Part shown: positions 43,898 to 53,542 of the stretch, in pieces | Layout: every line of letters begins with the position of its first letter | How positions within the stretch are numbered: the first letter of the stretch is position 1 | Assembly (NCBI GenBank): GCA_964486925.1 | Contig: CAZAOY010000006.1 | Location: 1 to 64,000 of the forward strand | Direction of reading: 5' to 3' | Origin: CAZAOY01 sp964486925 | GTDB taxonomy: Bacteria; Bacillota; Clostridia; Oscillospirales; Ruminococcaceae | Length of the DNA stretch: 64,000 nucleotides | Translations under genes and position numbers: made by a program | Notes under the pieces: generated by a model | Told to the model about the DNA's origin: nothing | The model's input: only the letters and a program-made list of their open reading frames with translations | Database searches by the model: none

Positions 43898-45250
43898 ATG
43901 GCTTTTAAAAGTGAATATCTACAAAAGGTATATGATAATGTTGTAGCAAGAAATGCTAACGAACCTGAGTTCCTACAAGCAGTATTAGAGGTTTTAGAAT
44001 CCTTTGAACCTGTTGTTGCGGCTGACCCTTCAATTATTAAGACTGGTGTTATCGATCGTATAGTTGAGCCTGAACGTTTTATACAGTTTAGAGTTTCATG
44101 GGTAGACGATAAAGGCGATGTACAGGTTAACCGTGGATTTAGAGTACAGTTTAACTCCGCTATCGGCCCATACAAGGGTGGTTTACGTTTCCATCCTTCC
44201 GTTTCTGCTTCTGTTATCAAATTCTTAGGATTTGAACAATGCTTTAAAAACAGCCTAACTGGACTTCCTATGGGTGGTGGTAAAGGCGGATGTGACTTTG
44301 ATCCTAAAGGCAAATCTGACGGCGAGATCATGCGTTTCTGCCAAAGCTTTATGACCGAGCTATCTAAACATATCGGCGCTGATACCGACGTTCCTGCTGG
44401 AGATATCGGGGTTGGTGCTCGTGAGATCGGATTTATGTACGGTCAATATAAACGTCTAAGGAATGAGTTTACAGGGGTTCTTACCGGTAAGGGCTTAACC
44501 TACGGTGGTTCTCTAGCTAGAACCGAAGCTACCGGTTACGGCTTATGCTACTTTACACAAGAGATGCTTAAGAACATGAAGAACGATTCCTTTAAAGACA
44601 AGACAGTTGTAATCTCTGGTTCCGGTAACGTTGCTATCTATGCAACCCAAAAGACTACCGAGCTTGGCGGTAAGGTTGTTGCACTATCTGACTCTGCCGG
44701 TTACATATACGATCCAAACGGTGTTAACCTTGATGTTGTAAAACAGATTAAAGAGGTTGAACGTGGAAGAATTTCTGAATACGTAAACCGTGTTGAAGGC
44801 GCTACCTACACAGAAGGTTGTCGCAACATCTGGTCTGTTAAATGTGATATCGCACTTCCTTGTGCCACTCAAAACGAGCTTAATGAAGAAGAAGCTAAAA
44901 CTCTTATTGCTAACGGAGTAATTGCTGTAGCAGAGGGCGCTAACATGCCTTCTACCCCTGAAGCTGTTAACGCATTCCTAAAGGCTGGAGTACTATTTGG
45001 CCCTGCTAAGGCGGCTAATGCCGGTGGTGTTGCTACCTCCGGTCTAGAGATGAGCCAAAACTCTATGAGATACTCTTGGACATTTGAAGAGGTTGACGCT
45101 AAGCTACAAGCAATTATGGTTAACATCTTCCATAGCGCGTTTGCTGCATCTAAAAAATACGGCGATGAAGGTAACCTTGTAATGGGTGCTAACATTGCAG
45201 GATTTGAGAAGATCGCTACTGCAATGATCGCTCATGGTGTGGCTTACTAA
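43898..45250 (+). CDS. gdhA: NADP-dependent glutamate dehydrogenase
   Basis: The 450-residue protein has RGFRVQFNSAIGPYKGGLRF, the catalytic lysine region GLPMGGGKGGCDFDPKGKS and the nucleotide fold VVISGSGNVAIYATQK. Length and the hexameric-type signature fit the class that assimilates ammonia into glutamate. Codons look optimised, consistent with high expression. Confidence 0.95.
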   Translation: MAFKSEYLQKVYDNVVARNANEPEFLQAVLEVLESFEPVVAADPSIIKTGVIDRIVEPERFIQFRVSWVDDKGDVQVNRGFRVQFNSAIGPYKGGLRFHPSVSASVIKFLGFEQCFKNSLTGLPMGGGKGGCDFDPKGKSDGEIMRFCQSFMTELSKHIGADTDVPAGDIGVGAREIGFMYGQYKRLRNEFTGVLTGKGLTYGGSLARTEATGYGLCYFTQEMLKNMKNDSFKDKTVVISGSGNVAIYATQKTTELGGKVVALSDSAGYIYDPNGVNLDVVKQIKEVERGRISEYVNRVEGATYTEGCRNIWSVKCDIALPCATQNELNEEEAKTLIANGVIAVAEGANMPSTPEAVNAFLKAGVLFGPAKAANAGGVATSGLEMSQNSMRYSWTFEEVDAKLQAIMVNIFHSAFAASKKYGDEGNLVMGANIAGFEKIATAMIAHGVAY

Positions 45251-45304
45251 TAGATTATAATTGATTAATTCAGATAATTTTTATCACGGGTATTGAATAT
45301 TAAC

Positions 45305-45339
45305 AAAAATAGTGCTATAATTATTATAGCACTATTTTT
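45305..45339 (+). terminator. gdhA terminator
   Basis: AAAAATAGTGCTATAA and its inverse around a 3-base loop, followed by TTTTT. Confidence 0.95.
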
Positions 45340-45388
45340 TAATTTTTTTGGAAGTTATCATTCCTAATGAATGCTACTAGGAGATCTT

Positions 45389-46780
45389 ATGATTATTAAA
45401 ACAAAGCAACAGATTGCGGCTGAAAGAAAGTCAAAGGCTTATGCAAACCCGACACAGGTTATCGTTGTTAGCTTTCTATTGCTAATTCTTTTTGGCGGGA
45501 TTCTTTTAACCCTGCCGTTTGCTTCAAGAACCGCTACCTTTACCTCCCCTATCGATGCGTTTTTTACCGCTATCTCGGCGGTTTGCGTTACCGGTCTTGT
45601 GGTGGTAGATACCTACACCCATTACAGTAACTTAGGTCAAGGCATTATTCTCTGTTTAATTCAGCTTGGAGGTATCGGTCTTTTAACCTTTACCACCTTC
45701 TTTAACTTAGCACTTCGCCGCAGAATTGGGCTAAAGAGCATGCTAGTTGCAAAGGAGTCTGTAAACTCCGATTCGTTCTCGGATATCTCCCGACTTATGA
45801 ATATGATCCTTGCGATGACATTCTCTATTGAATTTATAGGTGCGACTATTTTATCTTTTGTATTTATCCCCGAGTTTGGTCTACAGCAGGGTATCTGGAC
45901 CTCGGTATTTTTATCCGTTTCCGCTTTCTGCAACGCAGGGTTTGATATACTTGGATTTATCTCCCCTTACACAAGCCTTACCACCTATTTTAACAATCCT
46001 GTTATCCTAATTACAATTATGGCACTTGTCATCAGCGGGGGGCTAGGGTTTATTGTCTGGCAGAATCTATACTCCTTTAGAAGGACAAGAAAGCTAACTC
46101 TGCACACAAAGATTGTTTTGGTAATGACCGCTATTTTAGTAGTGGTTGGTGCTATTGTATTTGCCGTATTTGAATGGAACAATCCTAAAACGTTAGGGGC
46201 GATGAGCACACCTCAAAAGATTTTAAACGCATTCTTCCAATCGGTAATATTAAGAACTGCGGGATTTAACACCATCGCCTTTGACAAGACCTTTGGAGTT
46301 ACAAAGCTTATCTCTGTGCTGTTAATGTTTGTTGGTGCCGCTCCTGGTTCTACCGGTGGTGGTATTAAGATGACTACAGTAGTAGTGCTTATTATGACGG
46401 TATTTTGTGTGTTTAAAAACAAAGAGGACACCGAGATTGCTAAAAGACGTGTTTCAAAGATGGTGGTATACAAATCTCTTGCGGTATTCTTTACCGGGGT
46501 GGTTGCGGTATTCCTATCTACAAGTGTAATCTTCTTCACCTCACGAGGTCAGAATATATCCGAGATAAATGCATTATTTGAGTCGGTATCCGCCTTTGCT
46601 ACCGTTGGTACTTCCTGCGGGGTGACCGGAATTGCAAATCCCGCCTCATTGATTGTACTGATGATAACGATGTTTTTAGGCCGTGTTGGCCCTGTTTCCC
46701 TTGCACTTTCTCTAGCATATAACGTTTCACAAAACGACAACACCACCATACTTCCCGAGGGTAAGATTATGGTCGGTTAG
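45389..46780 (+). CDS. TrkH/KtrB-type potassium transporter subunit
   Basis: The 463-residue membrane protein has the four pore-loop repeats of the Trk/Ktr family, with filter-like segments AISAVCVTGLVVVDT, SAFCNAGFDILG, RTAGFNTIAFD and SAFATVGTSCGVTG. It imports K+ with a cytoplasmic TrkA/KtrA gating ring, which is not encoded nearby. AGGAG precedes the ATG at 45389. MATE follows 48 bp later. Confidence 0.9.
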   Translation: MIIKTKQQIAAERKSKAYANPTQVIVVSFLLLILFGGILLTLPFASRTATFTSPIDAFFTAISAVCVTGLVVVDTYTHYSNLGQGIILCLIQLGGIGLLTFTTFFNLALRRRIGLKSMLVAKESVNSDSFSDISRLMNMILAMTFSIEFIGATILSFVFIPEFGLQQGIWTSVFLSVSAFCNAGFDILGFISPYTSLTTYFNNPVILITIMALVISGGLGFIVWQNLYSFRRTRKLTLHTKIVLVMTAILVVVGAIVFAVFEWNNPKTLGAMSTPQKILNAFFQSVILRTAGFNTIAFDKTFGVTKLISVLLMFVGAAPGSTGGGIKMTTVVVLIMTVFCVFKNKEDTEIAKRRVSKMVVYKSLAVFFTGVVAVFLSTSVIFFTSRGQNISEINALFESVSAFATVGTSCGVTGIANPASLIVLMITMFLGRVGPVSLALSLAYNVSQNDNTTILPEGKIMVG

Positions 46781-46828
46781 CTATCTAACAACTAAAAAGC
46801 AGTATACGACTGACAAGAAAGAAGGTGT

Positions 46829-48304
46829 GTGGGTAGTGTTGCCTTTGTTGTCATATACAAGGCAACTTTAACTCCCCTATTAATGACCAAAATCTTTAAA
46901 CGTTTCTTTTCTGTAGAGAGCTTAATTCCAAAAAATTATGCTCTGGATGAATACGACTCTAACCAAATCCCCTCTACTAAACGTGCCTATCTGACTACCG
47001 CCAGTATTGCATGGCCTTCTGCTCTTGAGTCGATTCTAATAAGCCTTGTTGGAGCGGTTGACACAATAATGGTTGGTAGTATAAGCACCGGAGCAATTGC
47101 CGCCGTTGGGATTACCAACCAACCAAAGTTTATCCTTCTAGCGGTAATATTTTCTTTAAACACTGCAATTACTGCCATTACCGCCAGAAGGAAGGGCGAG
47201 GGAGATCAGGCTAGGGCGGTTAGCTCCTTAAAGCAGGGAATAATGATATGTATAACCCTATCCTTTATCCTCTCATTGTTAGGTTTTTTCTTTGCCAGAG
47301 AGATAATGACCTTTGCAGGCGCGGCTGAAGATATTATTAATGATGCTGTTTTATACTTTCAGATAATTACCGTTAGCCTTTTATTCGTTTCACTAAGCAT
47401 TACCATTAATGCCGCACAGCGAGGGGTGGGTAACACTAAGGTCTCCATGACCACTAATGTTACCTCAAACCTTGTTAATGCTTTGTTTAACTTTTTGCTT
47501 ATAAACGGTATCTGGTTCTTCCCTAAGATGGGGATTGCCGGAGCGGGGATTGCAACGCTCCTTGGCAGTATGGCGGCTTTTGCTATGTCATTAATCTCCG
47601 TATTAAAGCCCGGTGGCTTTTTACATATTAAGCTTCGCTCTAGGTGGGCTTTTGACAGGCAGACTATAAAGACTATAATAAACCTAGGTTCTAGCTCATT
47701 GGTTGAGCAACTATTTTTGCGTATCGGGTTTTTCTCCTATGCAAAGGTGGTTGCAGAGCTTGGTACTGTGGCTTTTGCTACCCACCAGATTGGTATGAGC
47801 ATACTAAACTTCTCCTTTGGCTTAGGTGACGGTCTGGGTATTGCTTCCTCCTCTCTAGTTGGTCAAAACCTTGGGGCAAAGCGCCCTGATCTGGCGATAC
47901 TATATGGTCGTATTGGACAACGAATAGCCTTTTGTATCTCAACTGTGCTTTTCTTCCTGTTTATCTTCTTTAGCCGATTTCTAATCAGCGTGTTCTCACC
48001 CGATCCCGACGTTATCTCATTAGGGTCAAAGATTATGATTATTATGGCGCTAACCACCCACACCCAAACCTCGCAGGTAGTATTCTCGGGTTGCCTTAGA
48101 GGGGCGGGAGATACTAAGTTTGTAGCTCTCGTTTCTTTAGTGAGTGTGGGTATACTTCGTCCTATATTAACCTATCTTCTTTGCTTACCTTTGGGACTCG
48201 GGCTTATTGGAGCGTGGATATCCCTTGTGATTGACCAAGCAATTAGGTATTCAGCCTGCGCCTGGAGGTTTAAGAAGGGCGAGTGGACAAAGATAAAGGT
48301 GTAA
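46829..48304 (+). CDS. MATE family efflux transporter
   Basis: The 491-residue protein has about 12 helices with the MATE pattern: AWPSALESILISLVGAVDTIMVG near residue 55, then the second half with LGSSSLVEQLFLRIGFFSY and FSGCLRGAGDTKF. It exchanges cationic drugs or metabolites for Na+ or H+. The start is likely GTG at 46829 with GAAGG just upstream; the next ATG, 18 codons in, has no ribosome site. Confidence 0.88.
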   Translation: MGSVAFVVIYKATLTPLLMTKIFKRFFSVESLIPKNYALDEYDSNQIPSTKRAYLTTASIAWPSALESILISLVGAVDTIMVGSISTGAIAAVGITNQPKFILLAVIFSLNTAITAITARRKGEGDQARAVSSLKQGIMICITLSFILSLLGFFFAREIMTFAGAAEDIINDAVLYFQIITVSLLFVSLSITINAAQRGVGNTKVSMTTNVTSNLVNALFNFLLINGIWFFPKMGIAGAGIATLLGSMAAFAMSLISVLKPGGFLHIKLRSRWAFDRQTIKTIINLGSSSLVEQLFLRIGFFSYAKVVAELGTVAFATHQIGMSILNFSFGLGDGLGIASSSLVGQNLGAKRPDLAILYGRIGQRIAFCISTVLFFLFIFFSRFLISVFSPDPDVISLGSKIMIIMALTTHTQTSQVVFSGCLRGAGDTKFVALVSLVSVGILRPILTYLLCLPLGLGLIGAWISLVIDQAIRYSACAWRFKKGEWTKIKV

Positions 48305-48313
48305 TATTAAATG

Positions 48314-48988
48314 TTATGCTATTATCCGTCCGTCGTCAATGCGTACAACCTTTGGTAGACTTGTTGCCACATCCTCGTCATGGGTGATTATTACTATTGT
48401 ATTTCCCTGACAGTTTAACTCCTTTAGTATCCGCATAATATCGCTTGTCGAGCCGTTATCTAGATTTCCAGTAGGTTCATCCGCTAGTATAATCGGAGGT
48501 CTTGTTGCAATTGCACGTGCTATTGCCACCCTTTGCTGTTGCCCTCCCGATAGCTGGTTTGGGAAGTGGTGCATTCTATCGGTAAGTCCTACCTTCTCTA
48601 ACATCTCCTTTGCCACCTGTACACGTTTTGATTTACCCATCTTTCTATAGATAAGCGGAAGCTCCACATTCTCTAGTGCAGAAAGCGATGAGATTAGGTT
48701 AAACCCCTGAAATATAAACCCTATCTGCGCTCCCCTTATCTGTGAAAGGTCTTTATCCCGTTGCTCTGATACATCCTTTCCGTTTAGCATATACTTTCCG
48801 GTTGTCGGAGTATCAAGGCAACCTAATATATTCATTAAGGTTGACTTTCCTGAGCCTGACCTTCCCAGAACGCCCAGAAAATCCCCCTTGCTAATGGTAA
48901 GTGATATATCCTTTAAAGCGTGGGTTACATTTTCGTTTCTATAGTTAGTGTAGATTTTATTAATATTTGTAAGCTGAGCAAGTACCAT
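48314..48988 (-). CDS. MacB/LolD-type ABC ATPase without an adjacent permease
   Basis: The 224-residue ATPase has Walker A GRSGSGKST, signature QLSGGQQQRVAIARAI, Walker B PIILADEPTGNLD and the LDTPTTGKY element of the MacB/FtsE/BceA group. These usually pair with an FtsX-like permease encoded next to them. Here no permease lies within several kb on either side, so the partner is elsewhere or lost. Convergent with the MATE gene, 9 bp apart. Confidence 0.88.
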   Translation of the reverse strand: MVLAQLTNINKIYTNYRNENVTHALKDISLTISKGDFLGVLGRSGSGKSTLMNILGCLDTPTTGKYMLNGKDVSEQRDKDLSQIRGAQIGFIFQGFNLISSLSALENVELPLIYRKMGKSKRVQVAKEMLEKVGLTDRMHHFPNQLSGGQQQRVAIARAIATRPPIILADEPTGNLDNGSTSDIMRILKELNCQGNTIVIITHDEDVATSLPKVVRIDDGRIIA

Positions 48989-49158
48989 ATTTTACCCCTT
49001 TCCATCTTTATACCGTTTTTTATAAGCACGATCCAGTGTGTCGCTTCCTTTTATCTTAATCTTTTTTATACTTTAATTAATATAGTTATATTCTTACCAA
49101 AACTAACAGAAAATACAACTCTACTATATTTTTATCTTTGCAAAGATTGATCTGTCAT

Positions 49159-49201
49159 CCCGCCGTAGATGGATCATCTAAACCCAAATGCAGTCTGGCG
49201 G
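49159..49201 (+). promoter_or_regulatory. Hairpin that may mask the zapA ribosome site
   Basis: CCGCC (49160-49164) can pair with GGCGG (49197-49201) directly at the GGCGGAGAA before zapA, enclosing TAGATGGATCATCTA. This could limit translation. Confidence 0.4.
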
Positions 49202-49205
49202 AGAA

Positions 49206-49514
49206 ATGAGATTTTATATGTATAAATCAAAGATCACAATATGTAATGTTGACTTTCCTATTAAAAGCACCGAAAGCGAGGAATACACAGATTTCCTCAC
49301 AGAAAAGTTAAATACACAGGTTAAGCAGGTTATGAATTCTACTAAATCCAACAACATTACCTGTAGCCTTGTTATAGCCGCTTTATCCATCCTTGATGAA
49401 AAACAACATCTATATGACGAACTAAAAACCTTAGTAACCGAAAAAGCACAGCTAGAGCAACAGATATCCGAGTATAAAGCGACAATTGACGAGCTAAACT
49501 CTAGACTTAAATAG
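49206..49514 (+). CDS. zapA: Cell division protein ZapA
   Basis: The 102-residue protein begins MRFYMYKSKITICNVDF and has the ZapA domain (YTDFLTEKLNTQVKQVM, CSLVIAALSILDEKQ) followed by a coiled coil (about 65-100, rich in E/K/L). ZapA stabilises the FtsZ ring. Two starts are possible: 49206 right after GGCGGAGAA, or 49218 (MYKSK). It heads a run of genes with the U32 protease. Confidence 0.85.
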   Translation: MRFYMYKSKITICNVDFPIKSTESEEYTDFLTEKLNTQVKQVMNSTKSNNITCSLVIAALSILDEKQHLYDELKTLVTEKAQLEQQISEYKATIDELNSRLK

Positions 49515-49552
49515 ATTACAGCTGATAAACTTAACAACAAAAAGGATTTTTT

Positions 49553-51661
49553 ATGGAAATACTCTCTCCCGCAGGAAGCTTTGAGATGGCGGTTGCCGCC
49601 GTTTCAAATGGTGCCTGTGCTATATACCTAGGTATGCGTAACGATAAAGACAGTGCCGCCCAAGAGGGGTTTAGCGCACGACAAAACGCACAAAATTTTG
49701 ACAAACACGAACTTTTACAGGTAGTAAGATACTGCCACGCTAGAGGAGTGTTAGTCTACCTTGCACTTAATACAGTTGTCTTTGATAGTCAACTGGACAA
49801 GCTAGCCGGCCTTATGAGATACGGTTGCAGTATTGGAATTGACGCTTTTATTGTGCAAGACCTTGCGGTAGTTTATCTTGCAAAGAAAATCTGCCCCACC
49901 ATGCCGTTACACGGCTCTACCCAGATGACTATACATTCAGTACATGGCGCTTTATCTGCAAAAAGTTTAGGTCTATCTCGTGCTATCCTTGCAAGGGAGC
50001 TTTCCTTTGAGGAGATAAAGCGGATAACACAGAGTGTGGATATTGAAACAGAGGTGTTTGTACATGGTGCTTTGTGTATGTCGGTATCAGGGCAATGTTA
50101 TATGAGTAGCTTTATCGGCACTCGTAGTGGTAACCGTGGAAACTGTGCGGGTACCTGTAGACTACCCTTTTCGGTTAATAATGAAACCGCGTTTAATCTG
50201 TCGCTTAAGGATCTGGCTTTAGAGAAGCGCATACTAAAGCTTTCTGATATCGGGGTGGCCTCCATAAAGATTGAAGGACGGATGAAACGCCCTGAATACG
50301 CCGCTACCTCTGCGTCGGTATACAGCAACATACTTGAGTCAAAGCCGTATGACCTATCATCCTTGCAGAGCATCTTCTCCCGTAACGGCTTTACTACAGG
50401 TTATTTTGATAATAAAATCGATAGAGATATGTATGGCACCCGCCAAAAAGAGGATGTAGTTTTAGCAACAAACAAACTTTTATCCACAATACAGAATAGC
50501 TACAAAGGCGAGCAGGATCTGATTAAAGTCAATATGGACATTGTAATTACTAAAGGTTCACCAATCTCCCTAACTATAACTGATATTAACGGTAATTTTG
50601 TTACTGCAACAGATGATGAAAATCTTCCTCAGTTAGCGGTAAACCTTCCGACTTCCAAAGAACAGATTAGGAAAAATCTATTAAAGCTAGGCGACACCTT
50701 CTTTTTCTGCGATGATGTAACCGTTACGATGGATGATGACCTATACATCCCCGCCGCTACAATTAACCAGTTAAGACGAACTGCTTGTGAGCGATTACAC
50801 AAGCTTCGTGAACAGATAAAGGCGATACCTACTAACGAATATGATTTTGCTAGTATTATATCTACGAATCGAATAATCAAAAAGCCTTCTATGTGCTTTT
50901 ATACCCGTATTGGAAACGTTAATCAGCTTACAACATTAGTAATGTCCACCTCTGCTATGGTTATTGTTCCTATCAGTGTTTTAACAGGTAACCTTGAGCG
51001 GTTTATCCCGATTAAAGATAAAGTTATAGTTGAACCAGACAGGGTTATGTTTAATAGCGAGGATAACGTTGTATCATCTTTAAAGTCACTTTTTTCACAT
51101 GGGTTTACCAGACTATTAACCTCAAATATTGCTCATATATCTATTGGAAATTCTTTAGGATTTTCAATAATCGGTGATAGCTTTTTAAACTGCACAAACT
51201 CTCTGTCCTTGCTCCAATACAGCAAGCTTGGTGTATCACAGATGTGTCTTTCGGCAGAGATACCTCTTAACAAAAGCCGTCATCTTAGAAGTCAAATACC
51301 AATAGGTGCGGTTGTTTATGGTTACTATCCGTTAATGATATGTCGAAACTGCCCTATCAAAAACCAGATTAACTGCAAGGACTGTAACCGGCAAAACCGA
51401 CTTATCGACCGTACCAAGGCTGAATTTAAGGTAAGCTGTCAGCTAATTACTAAAAAAGCGTACAGCGAGATTTATAACAGCACCCCTATCTATCTTGCCG
51501 ATAAGCTCGATGATTTCTCCCATTTTGACTTTTTACTGCTTTACTTTACCGATGAAACCGCCAATTCTACCGATAGCATACTGTCTAGCTACATAGACAA
51601 AACCCCGTCTACCTCTGGCTTTACTCGTGGTCTTTACTACAGAGGTCTTAACAAGTACTAG
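49553..51661 (+). CDS. U32 family peptidase, large form
   Basis: The 702-residue protein has the U32 signature EVFVHGALCMSVSGQCYMSS near residue 175 and RSGNRGNCAGTCRLPF after it, with IKIEGRMKRPEYAA. A C-terminal domain contains a cysteine cluster (CRNCPIKNQINCKDCNR). Large U32 proteins resemble RlhA/TrhP, which modify RNA; the collagenase name is historical. It follows zapA by 38 bp, a common clostridial arrangement. Confidence 0.88.
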   Translation: MEILSPAGSFEMAVAAVSNGACAIYLGMRNDKDSAAQEGFSARQNAQNFDKHELLQVVRYCHARGVLVYLALNTVVFDSQLDKLAGLMRYGCSIGIDAFIVQDLAVVYLAKKICPTMPLHGSTQMTIHSVHGALSAKSLGLSRAILARELSFEEIKRITQSVDIETEVFVHGALCMSVSGQCYMSSFIGTRSGNRGNCAGTCRLPFSVNNETAFNLSLKDLALEKRILKLSDIGVASIKIEGRMKRPEYAATSASVYSNILESKPYDLSSLQSIFSRNGFTTGYFDNKIDRDMYGTRQKEDVVLATNKLLSTIQNSYKGEQDLIKVNMDIVITKGSPISLTITDINGNFVTATDDENLPQLAVNLPTSKEQIRKNLLKLGDTFFFCDDVTVTMDDDLYIPAATINQLRRTACERLHKLREQIKAIPTNEYDFASIISTNRIIKKPSMCFYTRIGNVNQLTTLVMSTSAMVIVPISVLTGNLERFIPIKDKVIVEPDRVMFNSEDNVVSSLKSLFSHGFTRLLTSNIAHISIGNSLGFSIIGDSFLNCTNSLSLLQYSKLGVSQMCLSAEIPLNKSRHLRSQIPIGAVVYGYYPLMICRNCPIKNQINCKDCNRQNRLIDRTKAEFKVSCQLITKKAYSEIYNSTPIYLADKLDDFSHFDFLLLYFTDETANSTDSILSSYIDKTPSTSGFTRGLYYRGLNKY

Positions 51662-51694
51662 AACCCGTTTATCGTAACGATAAGGATATTCTAC

Positions 51695-52132
51695 ATGATA
51701 ACATTGAAGATAAAAAAACTAGATGATAACGCAATACTACCTACTATCGCAACCCCTCAAAGCGCGGGGTATGATCTTTACTCTGCAACTAAAAAAGACA
51801 TTGTAATCCCCCCACATCAATCCAGATCCATTAGTACGGGTATCTCTATAGCCTTGCCGGAGGGTACAGCGGGGTTAATCTATGCTCGTAGTGGGCTTGC
51901 TACAAAGCATGGTATAATACCTGCTAACTGCGTTGGAGTGGTGGATTCGGACTATCGCGGCGAGGTTATTGTATCACTCTATAACCAAAGTGACATACCA
52001 TATACTATACACTACGGCGACCGAATAGCACAGCTAGTAATAACCCCCATACTTACCCCCGATATCCAAGAGGTTAACACCCTCCCCGATACCCAAAGGG
52101 CTAGTGGTGGGTTTGGTTCTACCGGAAGATAG
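51695..52132 (+). CDS. dut: dUTP diphosphatase
   Basis: The 145-residue trimeric dUTPase has all five motifs: SAGYDLYS, GLIYARSGLATKHGI, NCVGVVDSDYRGEVIV, GDRIAQLVI and the C-terminal RASGGFGSTGR that closes on the nucleotide. It keeps uracil out of DNA. Located 33 bp after the U32 gene. Confidence 0.95.
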   Translation: MITLKIKKLDDNAILPTIATPQSAGYDLYSATKKDIVIPPHQSRSISTGISIALPEGTAGLIYARSGLATKHGIIPANCVGVVDSDYRGEVIVSLYNQSDIPYTIHYGDRIAQLVITPILTPDIQEVNTLPDTQRASGGFGSTGR

Positions 52133-52148
52133 GATAAAGGAGCATTAT

Positions 52149-52316
52149 ATGATCTCTCGTTTTAAGAAAAACCCCATACGATTTGTAATTCGTGTAATTA
52201 TACTTTTCTCGCTTCTTATTTCATTTCTATTGGTGGTATCTATACGTTTGTGGCAGTTTCAAATTACTGCTGAAATTCCTAATAGTACCGAGTTTGGAGT
52301 GGTAATTTTATTGTAA
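52149..52316 (+). CDS. Small single-pass membrane protein
   Basis: A 55-residue ORF with AAAGGAG upstream, starting MISRFKKNPIRFVIRVI and containing one hydrophobic helix (IILFSLLISFLLVVSI). It begins 16 bp after dut. Positive N-terminus and helix suggest a membrane protein with its tail outside. No family recognised; small size lowers certainty. Confidence 0.55.
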   Translation: MISRFKKNPIRFVIRVIILFSLLISFLLVVSIRLWQFQITAEIPNSTEFGVVILL

Positions 52317-52395
52317 ATTTAACCAATTTTTTATTTTAGTTATATTATAATTTTCACGAAAATTTACCTATTGAAATGTTTTTTTGCAAATTCAC

Positions 52396-52424
52396 TTGAC
52401 ATATTGCTCAAAATAAGAGATAAT
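52396..52424 (+). promoter_or_regulatory. Promoter of mgsA
   Basis: A perfect TTGACA, a 17-bp spacer and GATAAT. Confidence 0.7.
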
Positions 52425-52439
52425 ATATCATAGGGGAAA

Positions 52440-52600
52440 AAGCGCCTATATTCAAAACTAAAGACATTCTTGTATTTTTGAAAATATAAATTAGTTTTGT
52501 TTATCAAGTATAAAAATGCTAAACCAGAGAAAACTTCGTGCTCAATACGGTTGTTGTTCGATTGGGGCATGGTCATAAATACGACAGACATAAAAGAGAT
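52440..52600 (+). ncRNA. Candidate structured leader of mgsA
   Basis: The leader of about 180 nt contains CAAAACTAA (52453-52461) pairing with TTAGTTTTG (52491-52499), and a second stem TGCTCAAT/ATTGGGGCA further on. No known riboswitch is recognised. Confidence 0.35.
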
Positions 52601-52613
52601 TGGGAGGCAGATA

Positions 52614-53015
52614 ATGAATATAGCAATAATCTCACATGACGCTAAGAAAGAACTTATGGTGCAATTCTGTATAGCATACTGTGGTGTACTTAGCAAACAC
52701 AATATGTGTGCTACAGGAACTACAGGAAAACTTGTTTCGGAAGCTACAGGACTTACAATACAACGATTTTTAGGCGGCGCACACGGTGGCGCACAACAGA
52801 TAGCTTCTAGGATTGCATGTAATGAGATAGATCTACTGCTGTTCTTTAGAGATCCATTAACACTAAAAGAACATGAACCAAACGAGATGGTACTTTTGCG
52901 TCTTTGTGATGTTCATAACATTCCGGTTGCAACTAACATCGCAACTGCTGAAGCATTAATCCATAGCCTAGAGCGTGGAGACCTTGACTGGAGAATTATT
53001 GTAAGCAAACATTAA
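52614..53015 (+). CDS. mgsA: Methylglyoxal synthase
   Basis: The 133-residue protein has the ATGTTGKL phosphate-binding loop, GGAHGGAQQIASRIA and LLLFFRDPL with the catalytic Asp region. It turns dihydroxyacetone phosphate into methylglyoxal, a bypass when phosphate is short. The start at 52614 (MNIAIISHDAKK) has GGGAGG 6 bp upstream. Confidence 0.93.
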   Translation: MNIAIISHDAKKELMVQFCIAYCGVLSKHNMCATGTTGKLVSEATGLTIQRFLGGAHGGAQQIASRIACNEIDLLLFFRDPLTLKEHEPNEMVLLRLCDVHNIPVATNIATAEALIHSLERGDLDWRIIVSKH

Positions 53016-53104
53016 TCCTAGTTGCAATGAAATAATTTCAATAAATTCTATAAATTAGTATTTAATGTTTTTTACTGCTAATAATGATATTATAGTACTA
53101 AGTA

Positions 53105-53416
53105 AAATTTACTGTTGGCGATGATAAAGAGGAGTATTTATATCTGCCTTTTTTAGAGAGAGCTTTGTATGCTGAAATAAGCTTATTGTGCGGTATGGCA
53201 GTTTTGCTGTCTGTTAGGATATCGGTGATAACCTGACTTGACGAAGAAAGACACTTTTGAGCCTGTTGCTGTAATGGCAACCGTATCTCTACGACACAGG
53301 GGTAAAAGGGGAAGCTTATATTAAGCGTTGTAACAAAGCTTATAACACAGTATAAGTGTCCTGAAAAAGGGTGGCACCACGAACTGTACACTTCGTCCCT
53401 TAACATAGACTTTTTT
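53105..53416 (+). promoter_or_regulatory. T-box leader of hisS-aspS
   Basis: AGGGTGGCACCACG at 53368-53381 is the canonical T-box that pairs with the tRNA 3' end. The upstream stem I region starts near GATGATAAAGAGGAGTA. AAGGG/CCCTT and ACGAA/TTCGT form the competing stem, and TTTTTT follows at 53411. Uncharged tRNA would allow read-through. CAC at 53252-53254 is a candidate His specifier, but I could not fold stem I to prove it. Confidence 0.9.
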
Positions 53417-53473
53417 GTTTATGTTGTTGGATAGAGGTGTTTTATTTTTTGCATTATTTAAACAAGTGCTTCA

Positions 53474-53527
53474 TTCTCCGCTGTTTTGAAGTATCTTGCT
53501 TCATTTTTACTATTCTACGGCGGAGAA
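53474..53527 (+). promoter_or_regulatory. Hairpin and two-codon ORF just before hisS
   Basis: TTCTCCGC (53474-53481) pairs perfectly with GCGGAGAA (53520-53527). Directly behind it is ATG AGG TAA (53528-53536), a minimal ORF ending 6 bases before the hisS ATG. The zapA leader shares the GGCGGAGAAATGAG sequence. Confidence 0.5.
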
Positions 53528-53542
53528 ATGAGGTAATCAACA

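Noticed and set aside
50484..50492. TTATCCACA as a DnaA box
   Set aside because: A single box inside the U32 peptidase coding sequence with no cluster; not evidence of an origin.
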